Below, piece by piece: positions 13,257 to 26,480 of a stretch of 64,000 bases of DNA; the first letter of the stretch is position 1, and every line of letters begins with the position of its first letter. The position numbers and the translations under genes are program-made. The notes below the pieces were generated by a model. It did no database searches and was not told the origin of the DNA. It was given only the letters and a program-made list of their open reading frames with translations. The DNA comes from Bretschneidera sinensis (taxonomy: Eukaryota; Streptophyta; Magnoliopsida; Brassicales; Akaniaceae). The stretch lies in contig CM043705.1 of assembly GCA_023935145.1 (NCBI GenBank), forward strand, positions 88,012,084 to 88,076,083. The letters are read 5' to 3'.

Positions 13257-15395
13257 GGTGGGATGGAGAGAAGTGAGAATGGAGTGAGGGATGTGATTTG
13301 TGAAGAAGGTTGTGTTTTATGAATGAAGGTAGAACATAGTAGTAAAGAATATCTCTCCCACCTAATTTGTCCACATAAGAAGAGGGTGGTGTGTTGTTGG
13401 TTGCAGAGTCACCATTGCCTTGAAGTTAAGTTTCGTCTATGTTTCAACTACCATCCCTCCCTCCCGGCGTTTTTTAAGTTTCAACAATCACCTTGCTGTC
13501 CATTTTCCTTGTTCTTTTTCATTTGTTGTATCTTTTTTATTAAATGTCCCTGTGGGTTAGTGCCCAAACCACAATGCAATTGTTCTACTTTGCCATGAGT
13601 ACATGTAGGCTGTATCCGTATGAAAGTTAAATAGAGACATTTATTAATCCTATTTCTCTCAATATTTAGCAGATACAATCTAATGTGTCCTTGACTGCTA
13701 TTGATTCTGCAAATTTTACCAGGACACTGCTATTGATTTATTGCAAATTTTATCACAAGCATATGGTGGAATTTTTAAACAGTAATAATTGTCAGCCCAT
13801 TAATTTTGATACTCAACCAAAACATTCGCGCTCAACACTACTTGTCAAAACAGTAATTTTTTAAATATAAATTGATAAATCACAACTTGAAAATAAGCAA
13901 ATACATCATCGTGTTACTAGTTAAGCTTCCTGATGATTGCTTTGGATGAGACTCACTTATGTTCGTTTTTTTTGCACATCCTGATTGGTAGTCGTTGATA
14001 TTATATTCAAAAAACATCACTCGATCTAGTCTCAAAATTCATCTCTCTACAATATTATGCCATGCATAATTACAAGATACTTTTTGTTTTGGTATAATTT
14101 AAAATATTGTCACAAAGGAAAAGAAAATCCATAGTTTCCATGTAACATATTTTCCCTCTGTCAACCGTTACACCTAGAATGGTGTAAAACCATTGCTTTC
14201 AACAGTACGGTTGTTAACTGGGTGTACGCAAGAAGGAAGAGAAAAGAAAAAAAAAACATGTGGAAGGGAATGCTTAGAATGTAAGAACTTGAAACCAAAG
14301 TGAAGTTCAAATCGTTAGGTATGCAAGTTAAAGCCTCTCCATCTAGACAGTATAGTTTCCCCAACTTATATATCGACTTGAATTCTATAACCAAAACCCT
14401 GTGACATAAGATTAACAGAAATGAAGAGAACTACATGCGCTCTAGATCAGTCACGACTGACACAATTTAAGGTTAGCATTCCAGCGTACACATGAGACTT
14501 ACAAGTGTACACTGCACAAAGAAATCTTAGCCGTCAATCACGTCAGATGATAAAAAAAAAGAGAAATGGGTAATTGGCCACCATCTTAGTTCCAAAGGTG
14601 GAAGATTTCTTCCAACTGCATTCATAGAACACGGGAAATTCGCAGCTTCGTGGATACCATATGTAAGTTTCAAAAACCACACAAAAAAACAATTGTATGC
14701 TACTCATTAATTTCGTTTGGGCTATGCTGCATACCAAAAGGAAACCATCCATAAAACAGGTCACCATAGTCCCACAGATTTTGAGATCTTAGGAGTAAGG
14801 ACTAAGGACCTGTAATTATACAATACCTCATAGAGAGACAATCCCTGTCTTCAAGTTCAATTTCTGCCACATCAGCAATCAGCCAAGTAGGAGGTCGACG
14901 ATCCAATGACACAACAATTTGAAGGGTTCAATCTGCATGTTCCAAACCCCAATGCTGGCCCTCACCCCCAACCATTTTTACATTCCAGAACGGTAATCAA
15001 AAGTTCATTTAATGGAGTACCTGTGCAAATGCTACCCCTGCCAAACAGGCAAATAACACTAATAGTTTTGCTGTGATCAAAACACTATGAGAAAAACACA
15101 ATATCTGCCCTCTAACCTCACATCATACAACATCCTAATCCGCTTCCACGAAGAAAGCAAAAAGATGGGGGAGGAGAACTAAAACTTTTCAAGTGCGGGC
15201 CTATCAAATGCTACAAGTATTTTACCTGAAAAAGGTTCTGATGATATTAGAACTCTAATAAATATATCATACAGGTTGTATACACTAATACTATACAGAA
15301 TTTCTGAGATCCACAACCTTGTCAAAGAAAATAAACAAAGATCACCTGCCAGATGTTCTATTTTTAGAACCCTTACTCAAAACTTTTTGGTCCAC
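13257..15395. other. intergenic: CESA7 promoter side and IF-3 3' flank
   Basis: The left end should hold the CESA7 5' UTR and promoter, since CESA7 runs leftward from 13256. A weak TATA-like CATAAAAC on the minus strand sits near 13315-13322. I found no convincing MYB46-type element. The right end holds the IF-3 3' UTR. No gene was recognised between. Confidence 0.5.
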
Positions 15396-18300
15396 TCAGA
15401 CTCCAGCCGAGACTTCATTTATTGCTGATTTGTTTTTTTTCTTTGGTGGTTCTTGGGATTTCTGCAGAACAGCCTTACTTGGAACCAAAACTATGAATAA
15501 GTTTCTGTCCCTGAAGTTTTTGCTCTCCTCAGTTGCAAGCTGCAGATAACAGCAGCAATTTAGGGTTGTAAATATAGGATTTGATGTAGTGATAGTAAAC
15601 ACCAAATCTGAGCTGAAGTAAAAGCAGAAATATGCATGAATCCATGAATCTCAAAGCAAAGCCGAAAATGTTTGAATATGCATACTAAGGTCATATGAGC
15701 CCAAAAGAATCATACACAAATGACCTGACCAAAGAAGATACCTCAGTGAAAATATTGCTTCAGTTTTTTATATATTTATCAGCCAAAAATTATTCAACGA
15801 TTTTCTTCTGCCGGAGACTAGTTATTTGCAAAGAACAAATGAAAATACGTGCAACAACCTTGGTTAAATCATTATCCAAATTTTACTTTTACAAATTTCA
15901 GAACAACCTTATGCATCTTGAGCAAGCTCAACCAAGAATCTGGACCAGCTTCTTAAATAAATCACAATTGAAATGCCCTGGTTTCAACCAACCATCCAGT
16001 GACTTCTGCTTAAACTAGACAGCTAGAGAAAGACAATAGCCCACCTCAAGAAATTACCACTTAAAATTGATTAAAGCCAATTACCAGAGACAAGCATAAC
16101 AGTCAACTGCACGATTTGATTTCAAAATAAAGTGAAAATTATACATTTTAAGAAACTTATACAATCATCAATTTTCCAGGCTTAAATTATATATTATCAT
16201 TTATTCTTGATAGAGGATAAAAATAATCATGAGTACCTCCCCAACATCGTTCTGGAAACGTCTGATAAGCTCAACAGCATTATTTCTGAACTCATTTTCG
16301 CGCCCTTTCATGTTCACTATCACCTTAACCTGAAAGTATTGACTATAATATGTCAATAAAATAAAATCAGAAGCACAAATTGCGTATTTAAATTACTTAT
16401 CAAACAAAGAAAATGTGTATTTATATTGATATATAAAGGCCACTGCTACATCATAGGAATATTAAAGCAACCTTGTCACCATCTTTCAAAAACCTCTGTG
16501 CAGCTTTCAAACGTACAGTATAATCATGTTGATCAATGTTGTAACTGTCAACAAAATCAACAAAGCAATTTAAAAAGAAAATAAACATAGGAGTAGCCTA
16601 CAATATTATCACAACATAGCTTTTGAAGAAAGATATAAAATGAAAATGGTATATATGAATAGACCAATTCTGGCTTTAGTAATAAATGTTGGTCATGTTC
16701 CAGTAGCACTAGTACAAACACCATTGCAATATTGACAGAGAGTGTAATATTCATACAAAGTACTGAACATCCCATAATTTCTTTCACAAGCTTTAAATTT
16801 GGAGAAAGGAGCAGAAATTTAGGAACATGTTTTATTAAGGAAGCCAAATATAATCCCTGCCTGTTAGTAGCAAGCAGCCTCCCTAGTTGCAGAGTTCTAA
16901 AGATCAAAACCTAATATTCCAAATAACAGCTTAATTGCTTAAGGGTTAACCAAGAAGCCCTGTTGGGGCTTGTGTTTTATGGTATATCTGTAACTAATTT
17001 CGTCATCACATTTTGAGTCTAACACAACAAATCGCGTCTTGCAATGTGCATATGTGTGTGTTAAAACAAAGAAAATTTGGTAACTATGTCTACTGTATAA
17101 TATATTTGGGGTAACTGCCGAGTAACAGTCTAACTAGGAATCAACATAATTAGAAGCAATGTCAATGTGAAGTTCATTTTGGCATTTATCCGCATTCGAA
17201 AAGAAAATTAAGAGCTTCCTAATTGAAATGAAAATCTACTTATGACAGTACTTCACACGAGAATAAAGTACTATATTGCAGGCATGTGGCATCTGTGAGA
17301 CACCAAGGTGCAGAAAATCAATGAAACACAGACGGAAAAATCGTAAGTAAAAATTAAAGTATAAATGCAAAATCAAATGAGACTATTACCCCATTTTGAG
17401 CTCCTTTAAATCCATGCGACTAGCTGACATACAAAGACACGGTTCAGTTACCATCCTTTCTCACAACTAAGAACTTATGCATGAACTGGAGAAAATAAGA
17501 AGGGAAAAGCTAAATCTAGAAACATCTTGGCAGGTGATGCAGCAGCATGTATGACATGTAGGGAGAAAAAGTGCTCCCCCCACCAAAATGGCTGCAAATT
17601 TAGCATTTCCCTAACAAAAAACTTTAAGCAGAGAAGAGTCACCAGTACTTTTTTTCTGCTGCTCCTTTTTCTTCTTTTGCTGTTCATATCTGTATTTACT
17701 GAGAAAAGTAAAAGCAAGTATTAACACACTTCTAAACTGAAAATTCACAAGAGAATCAAATATAGTATTTATACAACATTAATCCGAAAGCAACGCTCCA
17801 TAATGCAAAGATGAAACTTTTTCCCCTTAAGATCTTACAATTTTATATAGATTTCAAGTCACTAAACTGACCAATTAAGAGAACAATATGTCCCCTATAC
17901 CATAGCCTTAAAATAACTAAATATACTCATATTTACATCAGATAAACATAAAAAGTAAAACACAGTATATGTTCAAACTTCAGGGTTTTACAAGGACAAA
18001 AGAATAGCTGGCAAAAGCAGCCAAGCAGGGGGTCATGACTGTTGAATAGACATAACTGCCTGTGAAAATGAAGGTCCAGCTCTAGATAGGGTATATAAGA
18101 CTTTCTTGACAAAAGTATCAGCATTTTGAAGTCAAGACACCAAAGAAACTAAGACGACCATAGGGCACAGAAAGCTGAAGCTCATGGTTTTGATTCTCAA
18201 GAGCCATAACTTCATACAAAAAGTGGTTAAAGGTTACCAGCTAATGACATTCCTGATTAGTCATAATCAGTTATCCCACATATTACATAGCATGCATGCC

Positions 18301-20746
18301 CTAGGGGTGACTATAGACTCAACTCAAAAGGAAAACCAAAGAGAGAACAAATTTTCTTTAAGAACCTATAAAATTCAACACTACTATAATTTACATTAGG
18401 CTTAATAGCACAACAAACAGAAAACTAATTTAGTGTTTCTCCACCTACCCTGAACCTATGACTTAAGGGACTGTCAAGTACCTATCGCATAGACTTTGGC
18501 CTTGTCACTCACACTCATTACTCAACAAATTGATCAACTCTGTTCTGATCTATAACATGTCACAAGACACAAGCAGTGCAAATTAATGACCTTTTATTTT
18601 CAGTGTTTTTCAGGAAATTCACATGCAGTTATAGTCAAAGTTTTTGCTGCTAGATTTTTTTTAAAGTGGCACGACTCAGTCTTCCAAACTAGGATTTTAT
18701 AAATATAAGAATGTAAGATTTATAAATTATGTGCACACACCTATAATTCATTTCATTTTCTTTAAGATCATGTAAAGCATATCTTACCTATAATCCATTA
18801 TTTTCAGAACAGGAGGATCTGCTTCAGGGGATAATATCACCTGTAAACGAGACAGAAAAAAAAGTTTTAGCATCATTCAAATGTATGGATGCTAAAAAGG
18901 AACACCTTATTCTCTCACCATGTCTCCCCACCCCCCAACTGAAAAAAAGAAAGAAAGAAAGATAGCAACTGCAGTACCCATCCAACCCACTTTTTATCCA
19001 TAGACAGATACACACATGAATAGAGGCCAGTAGAAGAAAAAACCCAGCATATGTGCTACAAAAATGAAAGGCTGATTCTTTTTATCTATCATTATTTAAC
19101 CATTAAAGATGAAGTTATAGCATGAATTGATTAGTACCATGTTATGAGATTGTTTCTCCCCCACAATTTTGACCTGAAGATTCCATATGAAAAACAGTAA
19201 GGCCATGATTGGTAGAGGAAAAGTGAAAGGAAGGGAGACGGAAAAGAATAAAAAGTGATCTTTCTATTGCTTGGTTGGAAAAAAAAGAGAGGAAAGAAGA
19301 GTGAGATGATCAATATTTTTCTTCTCACATGAACAAATCGCAATCCTTTCAAATTGGTATGATTGAAGAGTGGAAGCTAAACTAAACTACTTTTTGTTGT
19401 CTTTTTCTTCTTTCCTCTCATTTTTTCTTTTTTTGATAAGTCTTTCCTCTCATTTTTCCATCAACAAAAAATGAAAGACATCCATCATCTCATTCTTTCA
19501 CCCTCTCCCTCTTCTTTCCTCTCTCTTCTTTCCCCTCACGTTTCCTCTCTACCAGTCAGAGCTTAAAACAGAAAAATCTCACTTTTTGAATGTAGTCAAA
19601 GTTCAAAACCTGGACATCAAGTCCTGCAGTTGAATTCAAATAAATTGACAAGTCAAAATTAAAACAAGAAACGAACTTTCAGCCAAGTAGATCAGCAACC
19701 GAATGCAACCAACTGGTAATTCAACAAAAGCACAAAATTCAAGGGAGAAAATAGTTTCCAAGGCATACATGCAAAAAACATGCACAGCAGAACATACCAA
19801 AGAATACACTCTTAACAACCAAAAATGAAAAAAAATATAATGATGATAATGCTTCAAAAATTCACGAATGATAAAATACAATGAGTGAACATGACAGAAT
19901 GGACATGAACTGTAATATAATTCTATTATAAATTATCATGCATTACCCCGATCCGACGCCTGCCTCTTCCAGATAAGAGTTCGATAAAAAAAAATACAAA
20001 AAAAAGGGACCTCCCAGAATCAAATTTCTAATCTTTTAACTAAAAAATAAACATACCAAATCAAGCCCAGCATCTTCAGCAATTTGAATGGCTTCACTTT
20101 TAGGAACAATACCAACCTACACGAGAAACAAATTTGAATCGCAGATTAAAAAAGAAGATTAAAGAAAGAACAAAAAACAACTTTTTGATTGCTAAAAAAA
20201 CAAATCAAAATCAAAATTTCCAAAAGAGAAAAACTCTCATGAAGTATCAAATTTTAAAAGCAATTCTTTTATTACACTTTCTCAGCTACCAAACAGAAAA
20301 TCATTATAACAAAAAACTGTCACTAACCATATTCTGCTGCTGATCAATTAGCCTGACGGTATCTGACCTATTTCAACACAAAACAATCACTTCAAAATCA
20401 ACCATATTAACTTCAAAATCACTTTATAACCTATACATGTAAACAATTACATATAAAAATGTATTAGTAAGAATTACCTAACAGTAGAGATATCAAGGGC
20501 CTTGTCATCGTTGGATTCTACTTTTCGTGACCTCCGGGAGTCGAAGCGGGGCCCACCGTAACGGGCGCTAACGGTGAAGCTGCGGAGGGAAGGGAAGAGA
20601 GAAACGAGGGAGACGTTAGAATGACGGAGATGGAGACCGAAGAGCTTGGATTCGAGGGAGGAGAGAGAGTGTGGTGGATACGGCGTCGTTTTGGTTGAAT
20701 TGGCTAGGAGAGGATTGAAGGGAAAGGTTTTGGCTATTCCAGCCAT
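15396..20746 (-). CDS. translation initiation factor IF-3, chloroplast type
   Basis: Bacterial-type IF-3 binds the 30S subunit and checks initiator tRNA pairing; this version serves plastid ribosomes. There are nine exons, 5' to 3': 20478-20746, 20328-20367, 20057-20116, 18788-18840, 17649-17698, 17390-17423, 16472-16544, 16237-16329, 15396-15539. They join to 271 aa. Residues 1-75 are rich in S, T and R and look like a transit peptide. The IF3-N domain follows (LDISTVRSDTVRLIDQQQNM through DPPVLKIMDYSKYRYEQQ), then a lysine-rich linker. The IF3-C domain follows, with RMDLKELKMG, YNIDQHDY and KVIVNMKGRENEFRN. The tail is KK-rich and ends EVSAGV. I chose MAGIAKTF as the start because the Arabidopsis SVR9 homologue begins MAGI; an in-frame ATG 33 bases upstream (20779) is the alternative. 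Confidence 0.9.
19201..19563. mobile_element. Tourist-like MITE in an IF-3 intron
   Basis: Left GGCCATGATTGGTAGAGGAA and right CTCTCTACCAGTCAGAGCT are imperfect inverted repeats. TAA flanks both sides at 19198-19200 and 19564-19566. The copy lies inside the intron between IF-3 exons 3 and 4 and has no coding content. Confidence 0.75.
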
Positions 20747-20779
20747 GGTGCTCAGGTTGCCGTGGGGTAGCCACAGCAT

Positions 20780-22020
20780 CTGAAAGAGAGGAAATACTTA
20801 TCCAAAAACGGGAATTATGAGTTAGTGAAGGTGTGACTTGGGGCTGGGCTGGGCTTGATTTTGTGCTCGGAATTCGATAGGCCAGAGTGTTCATTTTGGG
20901 ATAAGCATGTTTGACTTGGTTTTTAATTATCGAAAACATAAATCAATTTATAAACTCTTCTCAAAAAACCTAACTAGAGTCATGAGAGTACCTGTTTATC
21001 ACATTGGATTAAAAAAAGGATATCATTACCAAGAAAACGAGAAAAAATCACTCTGGTAAATTCGAGAAATAAAATAAAAATTGTCCTTATATGGCCATAT
21101 CTTGTAAAAAAAATCCGGAATTATGAAAGACCGAGAAACATAGGACAATGTGGCTTCGAGCTTGTCCGGGCTTGAATCGTTTGAGCCCAGAATTTGATGG
21201 CCATAGAGTATTCATTCGGGTACTAGTAGTTGCTACTTGTGGATGATTGCATTTCTAAATATAGCCTAGAATCTGAGTAGGAAATAATGGAACGTGTATT
21301 CTGATTCTCTCTCTCTCTCTCTTTTTTTTTTTTGAGAACGTGTATTCTCATTCTCAATAACTAGAATTATCTTATCATGGATGCCGGTTTAGCACAGCAA
21401 ATTAAAAAGATAATAAGAAAATGAGGAAAAAACATTATTGTAAATGAAAGAAATAAAAGATTTTACATTATTTTTGATACAAAATGTTAAGTGTTGATGT
21501 TAAAAACATAGAGTGTGGAATAATTTTTAACTTTAATTTTAATATAAATATGGTAAAAATTACTCTAAAATCACTCGGAAGCCAAGTATTATCTAACAAT
21601 ATATATATATACCTCATCTCATCTCATCTTCTTTTTCTTTTTTTATCGGATATCCTTATCTTAATACAGTGCGCCAAGATTCAAAGTTTTATTACCAGGA
21701 GCCAATCAGAAATCAGTTTTACGACCGAGAGAAGCTAGGTGGCTAAGCAATATCACAGGCTCACAGTTACTAATGAACAAGGAATTCAAGTTATGGCCGA
21801 AAAAAAGAGCAGGAACTAAAATTTGGGAAATTTTCTGTAGTTTAAACTTTAAAGTTGAAGCAAAATTGAAATTCTACTAAATCTGTGCTATGAATCCTTG
21901 CAAGCATACCAATAATCCAAAATCCAATTCAAGAAGAAAAGGCAGTCTAGTTAAGAACTGAACAATTTAGCCACAGTTTTGAAAGTATAAGAACTTTTAT
22001 TTCTGTTTTATTACATAATA
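20780..22020. other. intergenic, IF-3 promoter side and HSP70 3' flank
   Basis: The left end should carry the IF-3 5' UTR and promoter. There is a short (CT)n tract at about 21303-21322 and AT-rich filler. No gene was recognised. Confidence 0.5.
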
Positions 22021-22073
22021 TATCATGAAAAAACAAAAACTACCATCATATGCTTACAAGCCCCAAAACAAGT

Positions 22074-22209
22074 ACACAAGACCCAAAAGCCAAACACCCC
22101 TGTCTCAGGTTCAACCCTTGAACCACAAACGCCAAGAAAAAAAAAGAAAATGACACAAGACCCAAAAGCCAACACCCCTTGAACCACGAACACCAAGGAA
22201 AGAAAAAAC
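22074..22209. repeat. imperfect tandem duplication in HSP70 3' flank
   Basis: Two copies, about 22074-22145 and 22153-22209, share ACACAAGACCCAAAAGCC and later a TTGAACCAC block followed by an A-rich run. They lie 60-200 bases past the HSP70 stop, so they are probably in its 3' UTR. Confidence 0.8.
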
Positions 22210-22269
22210 ATGAGCTAAAACAGAGTAAAGTAAACCCAACCCTGTTTTTTTAAGACCAAAGCTTTAACT

Positions 22270-24210
22270 TCAATCAACCTCTTCAATCTTTGGACCAGGT
22301 CCAGACCTGGACCCAGTAGAGCCACCACCCATGGGCACATCACCGCCACCACCACCTTGATACATCTTGGCAATGATAGGATTGCAGATTCCCTCCAACT
22401 CCTTCAATTTATCCTCAAGCTCATCAACTTCAGCCAACTGATTCCCATCAAGCCACTCTATCGTCCCATCAATAACCTTCTCGATCTTCTGCTTATCAGC
22501 AGGATCCAATTTCCCTGCAAATTTCTCATCCTTCACCGTATTCCTCATGTTATACGCGTAATTCTCCAGTGCATTCTTAGCCTCCACTTTCTTCTTCACT
22601 TCCTCATCCTCTGCTTTGTACCTCTCTGCATCTTTCACCATCTTCTCAATCTCTTCTTTGCTCAACCTTCCCTTATCGTTTGTGATCGTAATCTTGTTCT
22701 TAACACCAGCAGTCTCATCCTCAGCACTCACATTCAGAATCCCATTCGCGTCGATATCGAAGCAGACATTGATTTGAGGGACTCCTCTTGGTGCTGGAGG
22801 GATACCCGAGAGCTCGAATTTGCCAAGAAGATTGTTGTCTTTCGTTCTAGCTCGTTCTCCTTCATAAACTTGGATCAAAACACCAGGCTGATTATCAGAA
22901 TAAGTTGAAAAAACCTGTTCTTTCTTTGTGGGTATCGTTGTATTCCTCGGAATCAACACAGTCATTACTCCACCAGCTGTTTCGAGCCCAAGACTAAGAG
23001 GAGTTACGTCAAGCAGCAACAAGTCCTGTACTTTCTCGTCTCCTTCACCACTAAGAATCGCAGCTTGAACAGCAGCACCATAGGCGACAGCTTCATCAGG
23101 GTTAATGCTCTTGCAGAGCTCCTTCCCATTGAAATAATCCTGCAAAAGCTGTTGAACTTTGGGAATCCTCGTTGACCCACCAACAAGAACAACCTCATCA
23201 ACTTTACTTTTGTCAATCTTGGCGTCCCTTATGCATTTCTCCACAGGCTCCATACATTTCCTGAACAAATCCATGTTCAATTCCTCAAATCTCGCACGAG
23301 TAATCGTAGCATAGAAATCGATTCCTTCGTATAAAGAATCGATCTCAATCGTCGTCTGCGTGGTAGAAGACAGAGTCCTTTTAGCTCTTTCACAAGCTGT
23401 CCTTAGCCTCCTCAAAGCTCTTGCATTTCCACTTATATCCTTCTTGTTCTTCCTTTTAAACTCAGCAACAAAGTGATTCACCAATCTGTTATCAAAATCT
23501 TCACCACCCAGATGGGTATCACCAGCAGTAGCTTTCACTTCAAAGATCCCTTCCTCGATCGTCAACAGAGAAACATCAAAAGTTCCACCACCCAAATCAA
23601 AAATCAACACATTTTGCTCACCTTTTCTCGACGCTTTCTTGTCGAGCCCGTAAGCAAAAGCAGCAGCGGTTGGTTCGTTGATGATTCTCATCACGTTTAG
23701 CCCAGAAATCGCTCCTGCATCTTTCGTTGCTTGCCTTTGAGAATCATTGAAGTAAGCAGGGACAGTAATCACTGCGTTCTTCACCGGATGACCCAAAAAC
23801 GCCTCGGCGATTTCCCTCATCTTGATCAACACCATCGATGATATCTCCTCTGGTGAAAATTGCTTCTCTTCTCCTTTATAAGTGACCACGATCATGGGTT
23901 TATCACCTGGACCGGGTATCACCTTAAAAGGCCAGTGTTTCATGTCGCTTTGGACGGAGGTGTCCGAGAAACGACGGCCTATGAGTCGTTTCGCGTCGAA
24001 AACAGTGTTTGTTGGGTTCATTGCGACTTGGTTCTTGGCTGCGTCACCGATCAAACGCTCCGTATCGGTGAAGGCCACGTACGATGGTGTGGTCCGGTTG
24101 CCTTGGTCGTTGGGGATGATCTCTACGCGGTCGTTTAGCCATACCCCGACGCAACTGTAAGTTGTGCCAAGGTCTATGCCTATGGCCTTGCCTTCGCTTT
24201 TCGCTGCCAT
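22270..24210 (-). CDS. HSP70: cytosolic heat shock protein 70, intronless
   Basis: This is an ATP-dependent chaperone of 646 aa in one uninterrupted frame. The nucleotide-binding domain spans about 8-385 and holds all three Hsp70 signatures: IDLGTTYS at 12-19, [14 protein letters not shown] at 203-216 and [15 protein letters not shown] at 340-354. The interdomain linker DLLLLDV is at 396-402. The substrate-binding domain is followed by a helical lid, a GGGGGD-rich tail and the terminal EEVD, which binds TPR co-chaperones and marks the cytosolic/nuclear class. There is no signal or transit peptide. Absence of introns, plus the heat-shock element and TATA box about 170-210 bases upstream, point to a heat-inducible member rather than a constitutive HSC70. 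Confidence 0.97.
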   Translation of the reverse strand: MAAKSEGKAIGIDLGTTYSCVGVWLNDRVEIIPNDQGNRTTPSYVAFTDTERLIGDAAKNQVAMNPTNTVFDAKRLIGRRFSDTSVQSDMKHWPFKVIPGPGDKPMIVVTYKGEEKQFSPEEISSMVLIKMREIAEAFLGHPVKNAVITVPAYFNDSQRQATKDAGAISGLNVMRIINEPTAAAFAYGLDKKASRKGEQNVLIFDLGGGTFDVSLLTIEEGIFEVKATAGDTHLGGEDFDNRLVNHFVAEFKRKNKKDISGNARALRRLRTACERAKRTLSSTTQTTIEIDSLYEGIDFYATITRARFEELNMDLFRKCMEPVEKCIRDAKIDKSKVDEVVLVGGSTRIPKVQQLLQDYFNGKELCKSINPDEAVAYGAAVQAAILSGEGDEKVQDLLLLDVTPLSLGLETAGGVMTVLIPRNTTIPTKKEQVFSTYSDNQPGVLIQVYEGERARTKDNNLLGKFELSGIPPAPRGVPQINVCFDIDANGILNVSAEDETAGVKNKITITNDKGRLSKEEIEKMVKDAERYKAEDEEVKKKVEAKNALENYAYNMRNTVKDEKFAGKLDPADKQKIEKVIDGTIEWLDGNQLAEVDELEDKLKELEGICNPIIAKMYQGGGGGDVPMGGGSTGSRSGPGPKIEEVD

Positions 24211-24380
24211 TTTCAGAGACCCAAAAGCTTCAAAATTTCACTAACGAAAAATTAACAACCGAATAGAAAGAAGGGAATTGGGCTTAAGTTTAGAACAAAA
24301 GAGAGAGCTTTTGTTTTTGAAGATGCTTTTGTCGATGATGTGAAGAAAATCTGTTGTGAATGCCGTATAGAGGAACTAGA

Positions 24381-24389
24381 TTTTTATAG
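24381..24389 (-). promoter_or_regulatory. TATA box of HSP70
   Basis: The minus strand reads CTATAAAAA here, about 170 bases before the HSP70 start codon and about 20 bases downstream of the heat-shock element. The predicted transcription start is therefore near 24350-24355, giving a 5' UTR of about 140 bases. Confidence 0.75.
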
Positions 24390-24409
24390 CCAGTTAGAGA
24401 GATGTCTGA

Positions 24410-24422
24410 GAAAATTCGAGAA
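24410..24422. promoter_or_regulatory. perfect three-unit heat-shock element
   Basis: The sequence GAAAATTCGAGAA is GAA-nn-TTC-nn-GAA, three exactly spaced inverted units as bound by trimeric heat-shock factor. It sits just upstream of the HSP70 TATA box. A weaker TTC-nn-GAG pair lies at 24500-24507. Confidence 0.8.
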
Positions 24423-24429
24423 AAGTCGA

Positions 24430-26114
24430 GTGAAAACTGGAAATTGGTAAAATAAATTAGGAAGATAAAACGATCAGGAGTGGAGAGAAGGCTAGATAAT
24501 TCTGGAGTGTTTGATTTCGGTCTCTAGAGGCGGGGTGGAAAGGTAAGATTATTTACAGAAGTGGGGCTCAATTAAGTCATATTTATGACGGGGCCATTAG
24601 GGAGTTAAGGTGTTCGTTGGATGGCATTTTGGGAAATTCAGGGTTTTTGGCTCGGTTAAAGTTCGGTGGTCGTCTGGAGTGTGTTAGAATCTGTGTTGTG
24701 GCGCTTTGACGTGGGTGAAGGGGGAGATGACGTGTCAGGTAAGTCTTTTGTGGCTACAAATGATGATTTTGCTTGGAGTAATGATATTTGATATTTCTAC
24801 AGACATCCGAAATTAAAAAACCACGTTATCGGTGAGAATTTAAAAAAAAAATTATTAATTAAATTATTTGCGACTCACTCAAAATTATGATTTTATTAAT
24901 AGCAAAATGATAAATTATATAAATTATCAATAAAAGCTAACCGCCGATTAATACTGAAATCCGAATATCAATCGGATATATGTATAGCTCTACTCTTTTA
25001 TTTGCTAAATCATCATTTATATATGGACAAATATTCTTAATAATTACATTATCTAAAAATAATAATATAATTATCTTATCCAAAAAATGTATATATTTAT
25101 ATTTAGTGTTAATATCATATCTTAGTAAAAAAATTATTGTCTAACTCGAGTTCATAAAAAATATAGACACAAAGATCTATTTCACTATTGAATGAAAAAA
25201 AAAATATCTCTCTCTTCTTTTTTTTCATTCAATGATAAAATGAACTTCTATGTCATATATCTTTTATAAACCTATACTAGACAATAACTTTTGATCGTAC
25301 CAAGATCCGACTAGAACCAATTAGTACTCCGTATTTGATTAATTAATCTTAAAATGAGGAAAATCATCTTGAAATCTTTCCGATGAGTTAAAAGTAGATT
25401 TTATTAAAATAATTAATTTTTTTTTTCTTTTACTTGGTTAAAAAATGTGAATCCAGACGGTTCTCCAGTTATATCTTTCAAATCATCCACATTGAAAATC
25501 CATCATTTTCTAATCACTCAATAATTTCCACAAGCGTAAATTCCACTCTTTTTATGCCCAAAAATTCTTTCACAAATAATCCATTTTTTTCAGTTTATTG
25601 GTTTTGTAATGAAAAGTATAAAGTTTTATCACCTCTCCAACTATCTCTCCATTGGGTAAGGTTTTATTGAAGTAAGTACATATTTGTTGAGGAGAGACTG
25701 ATCCAATTTGGAGTTGTTGATGTTTATATCGATCAATTATAAAAGAAAATTTTTTATTCATTCCAATTAAACTTCTTTTTTATTAATCTGAAAGTCTTTT
25801 TCAGATATAAAAAATGATTCAATTCCAAAACTAAAGATCATAGTTTCCGAACGAGTAAACAAAAAGATTATAAAGCATTCTCATGTTTAGATATTATTCC
25901 TTCAGCAAAAAGATTATAGAGCATCCTCAGATTTAGATATTATTCCTTCAATAATCGTAGTACCAAGTACTTCATTACGAGCTCTAAAATGATTGTATTT
26001 ATAAGTAAGCATATCTTGTAAAATATGAGCAACACTAAATTCCTGCAGTAATAAGTTGGTAGTGGTTAGAATCTTGGGCTAACATTTTGGGTTTGGAGTG
26101 ATACTACCTTGCCC
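24430..26114. other. intergenic, HSP70 upstream region
   Basis: The right part is strongly AT-rich. A near-duplicate short block (AGATTATA.AGCAT.CTCA..TTTAGATATTATTCCTTCA) occurs at about 25865-25902 and 25909-25950. No gene was recognised. Confidence 0.5.
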
Positions 26115-26480
26115 ACTTGTTTAGCCAATTCTCTTATGACTCGATCCATGTACAGCACATAAAGCCTGTTTTTGTAGAAGTTTTACTGCCTTTCGTCCAT
26201 GGAAAACTGATGCCTTCCACTCTTCAAAGAGAGCTGCGAAGTACACCCTTGTATGAATTACGAATTATGGAGTAGTTAGTTAATTCATTTAATTAAAAAG
26301 CACCATTCTTTTAGCATGCTGAATTTTATTAGTAGTAGTATTATTATATCACGTTAATTTGATAATTTCTCAAGTATAAATAAGGTTTTGTTGTGCCACT
26401 TTGATTTGATTTGTTGATTTTTTATTAACTAAATCTTTTCGATGTAGAAGAATCATCATCGAGAAACTTTTTTATCTTTA
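26115..26480 (-). pseudogene. duplicated fragment of the MPS1/PRD2 3' end
   Basis: The block 26115-26245 closely matches the last exon of the MPS1-type gene at 53690-53815. On the minus strand it reads ALFEEW and HGRKAV, then a deletion of about five bases shifts the frame. Similarity continues into the adjoining intron: ATAAATAAGGT at about 26380 against 53850, GCCACT..GATTT near 26395 against 54085, and ATCTTTTCGAT near 26430 against 54150. Shared intron sequence means a DNA-level duplication, not a retrocopy. About 200 bases of the parental intron are missing in the copy. Confidence 0.8.

Noticed and set aside
22357..22908. 183-residue open frame antisense to HSP70
   Set aside because: It lies wholly inside the conserved HSP70 coding sequence and has no promoter or family match. 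It is a codon-bias shadow.
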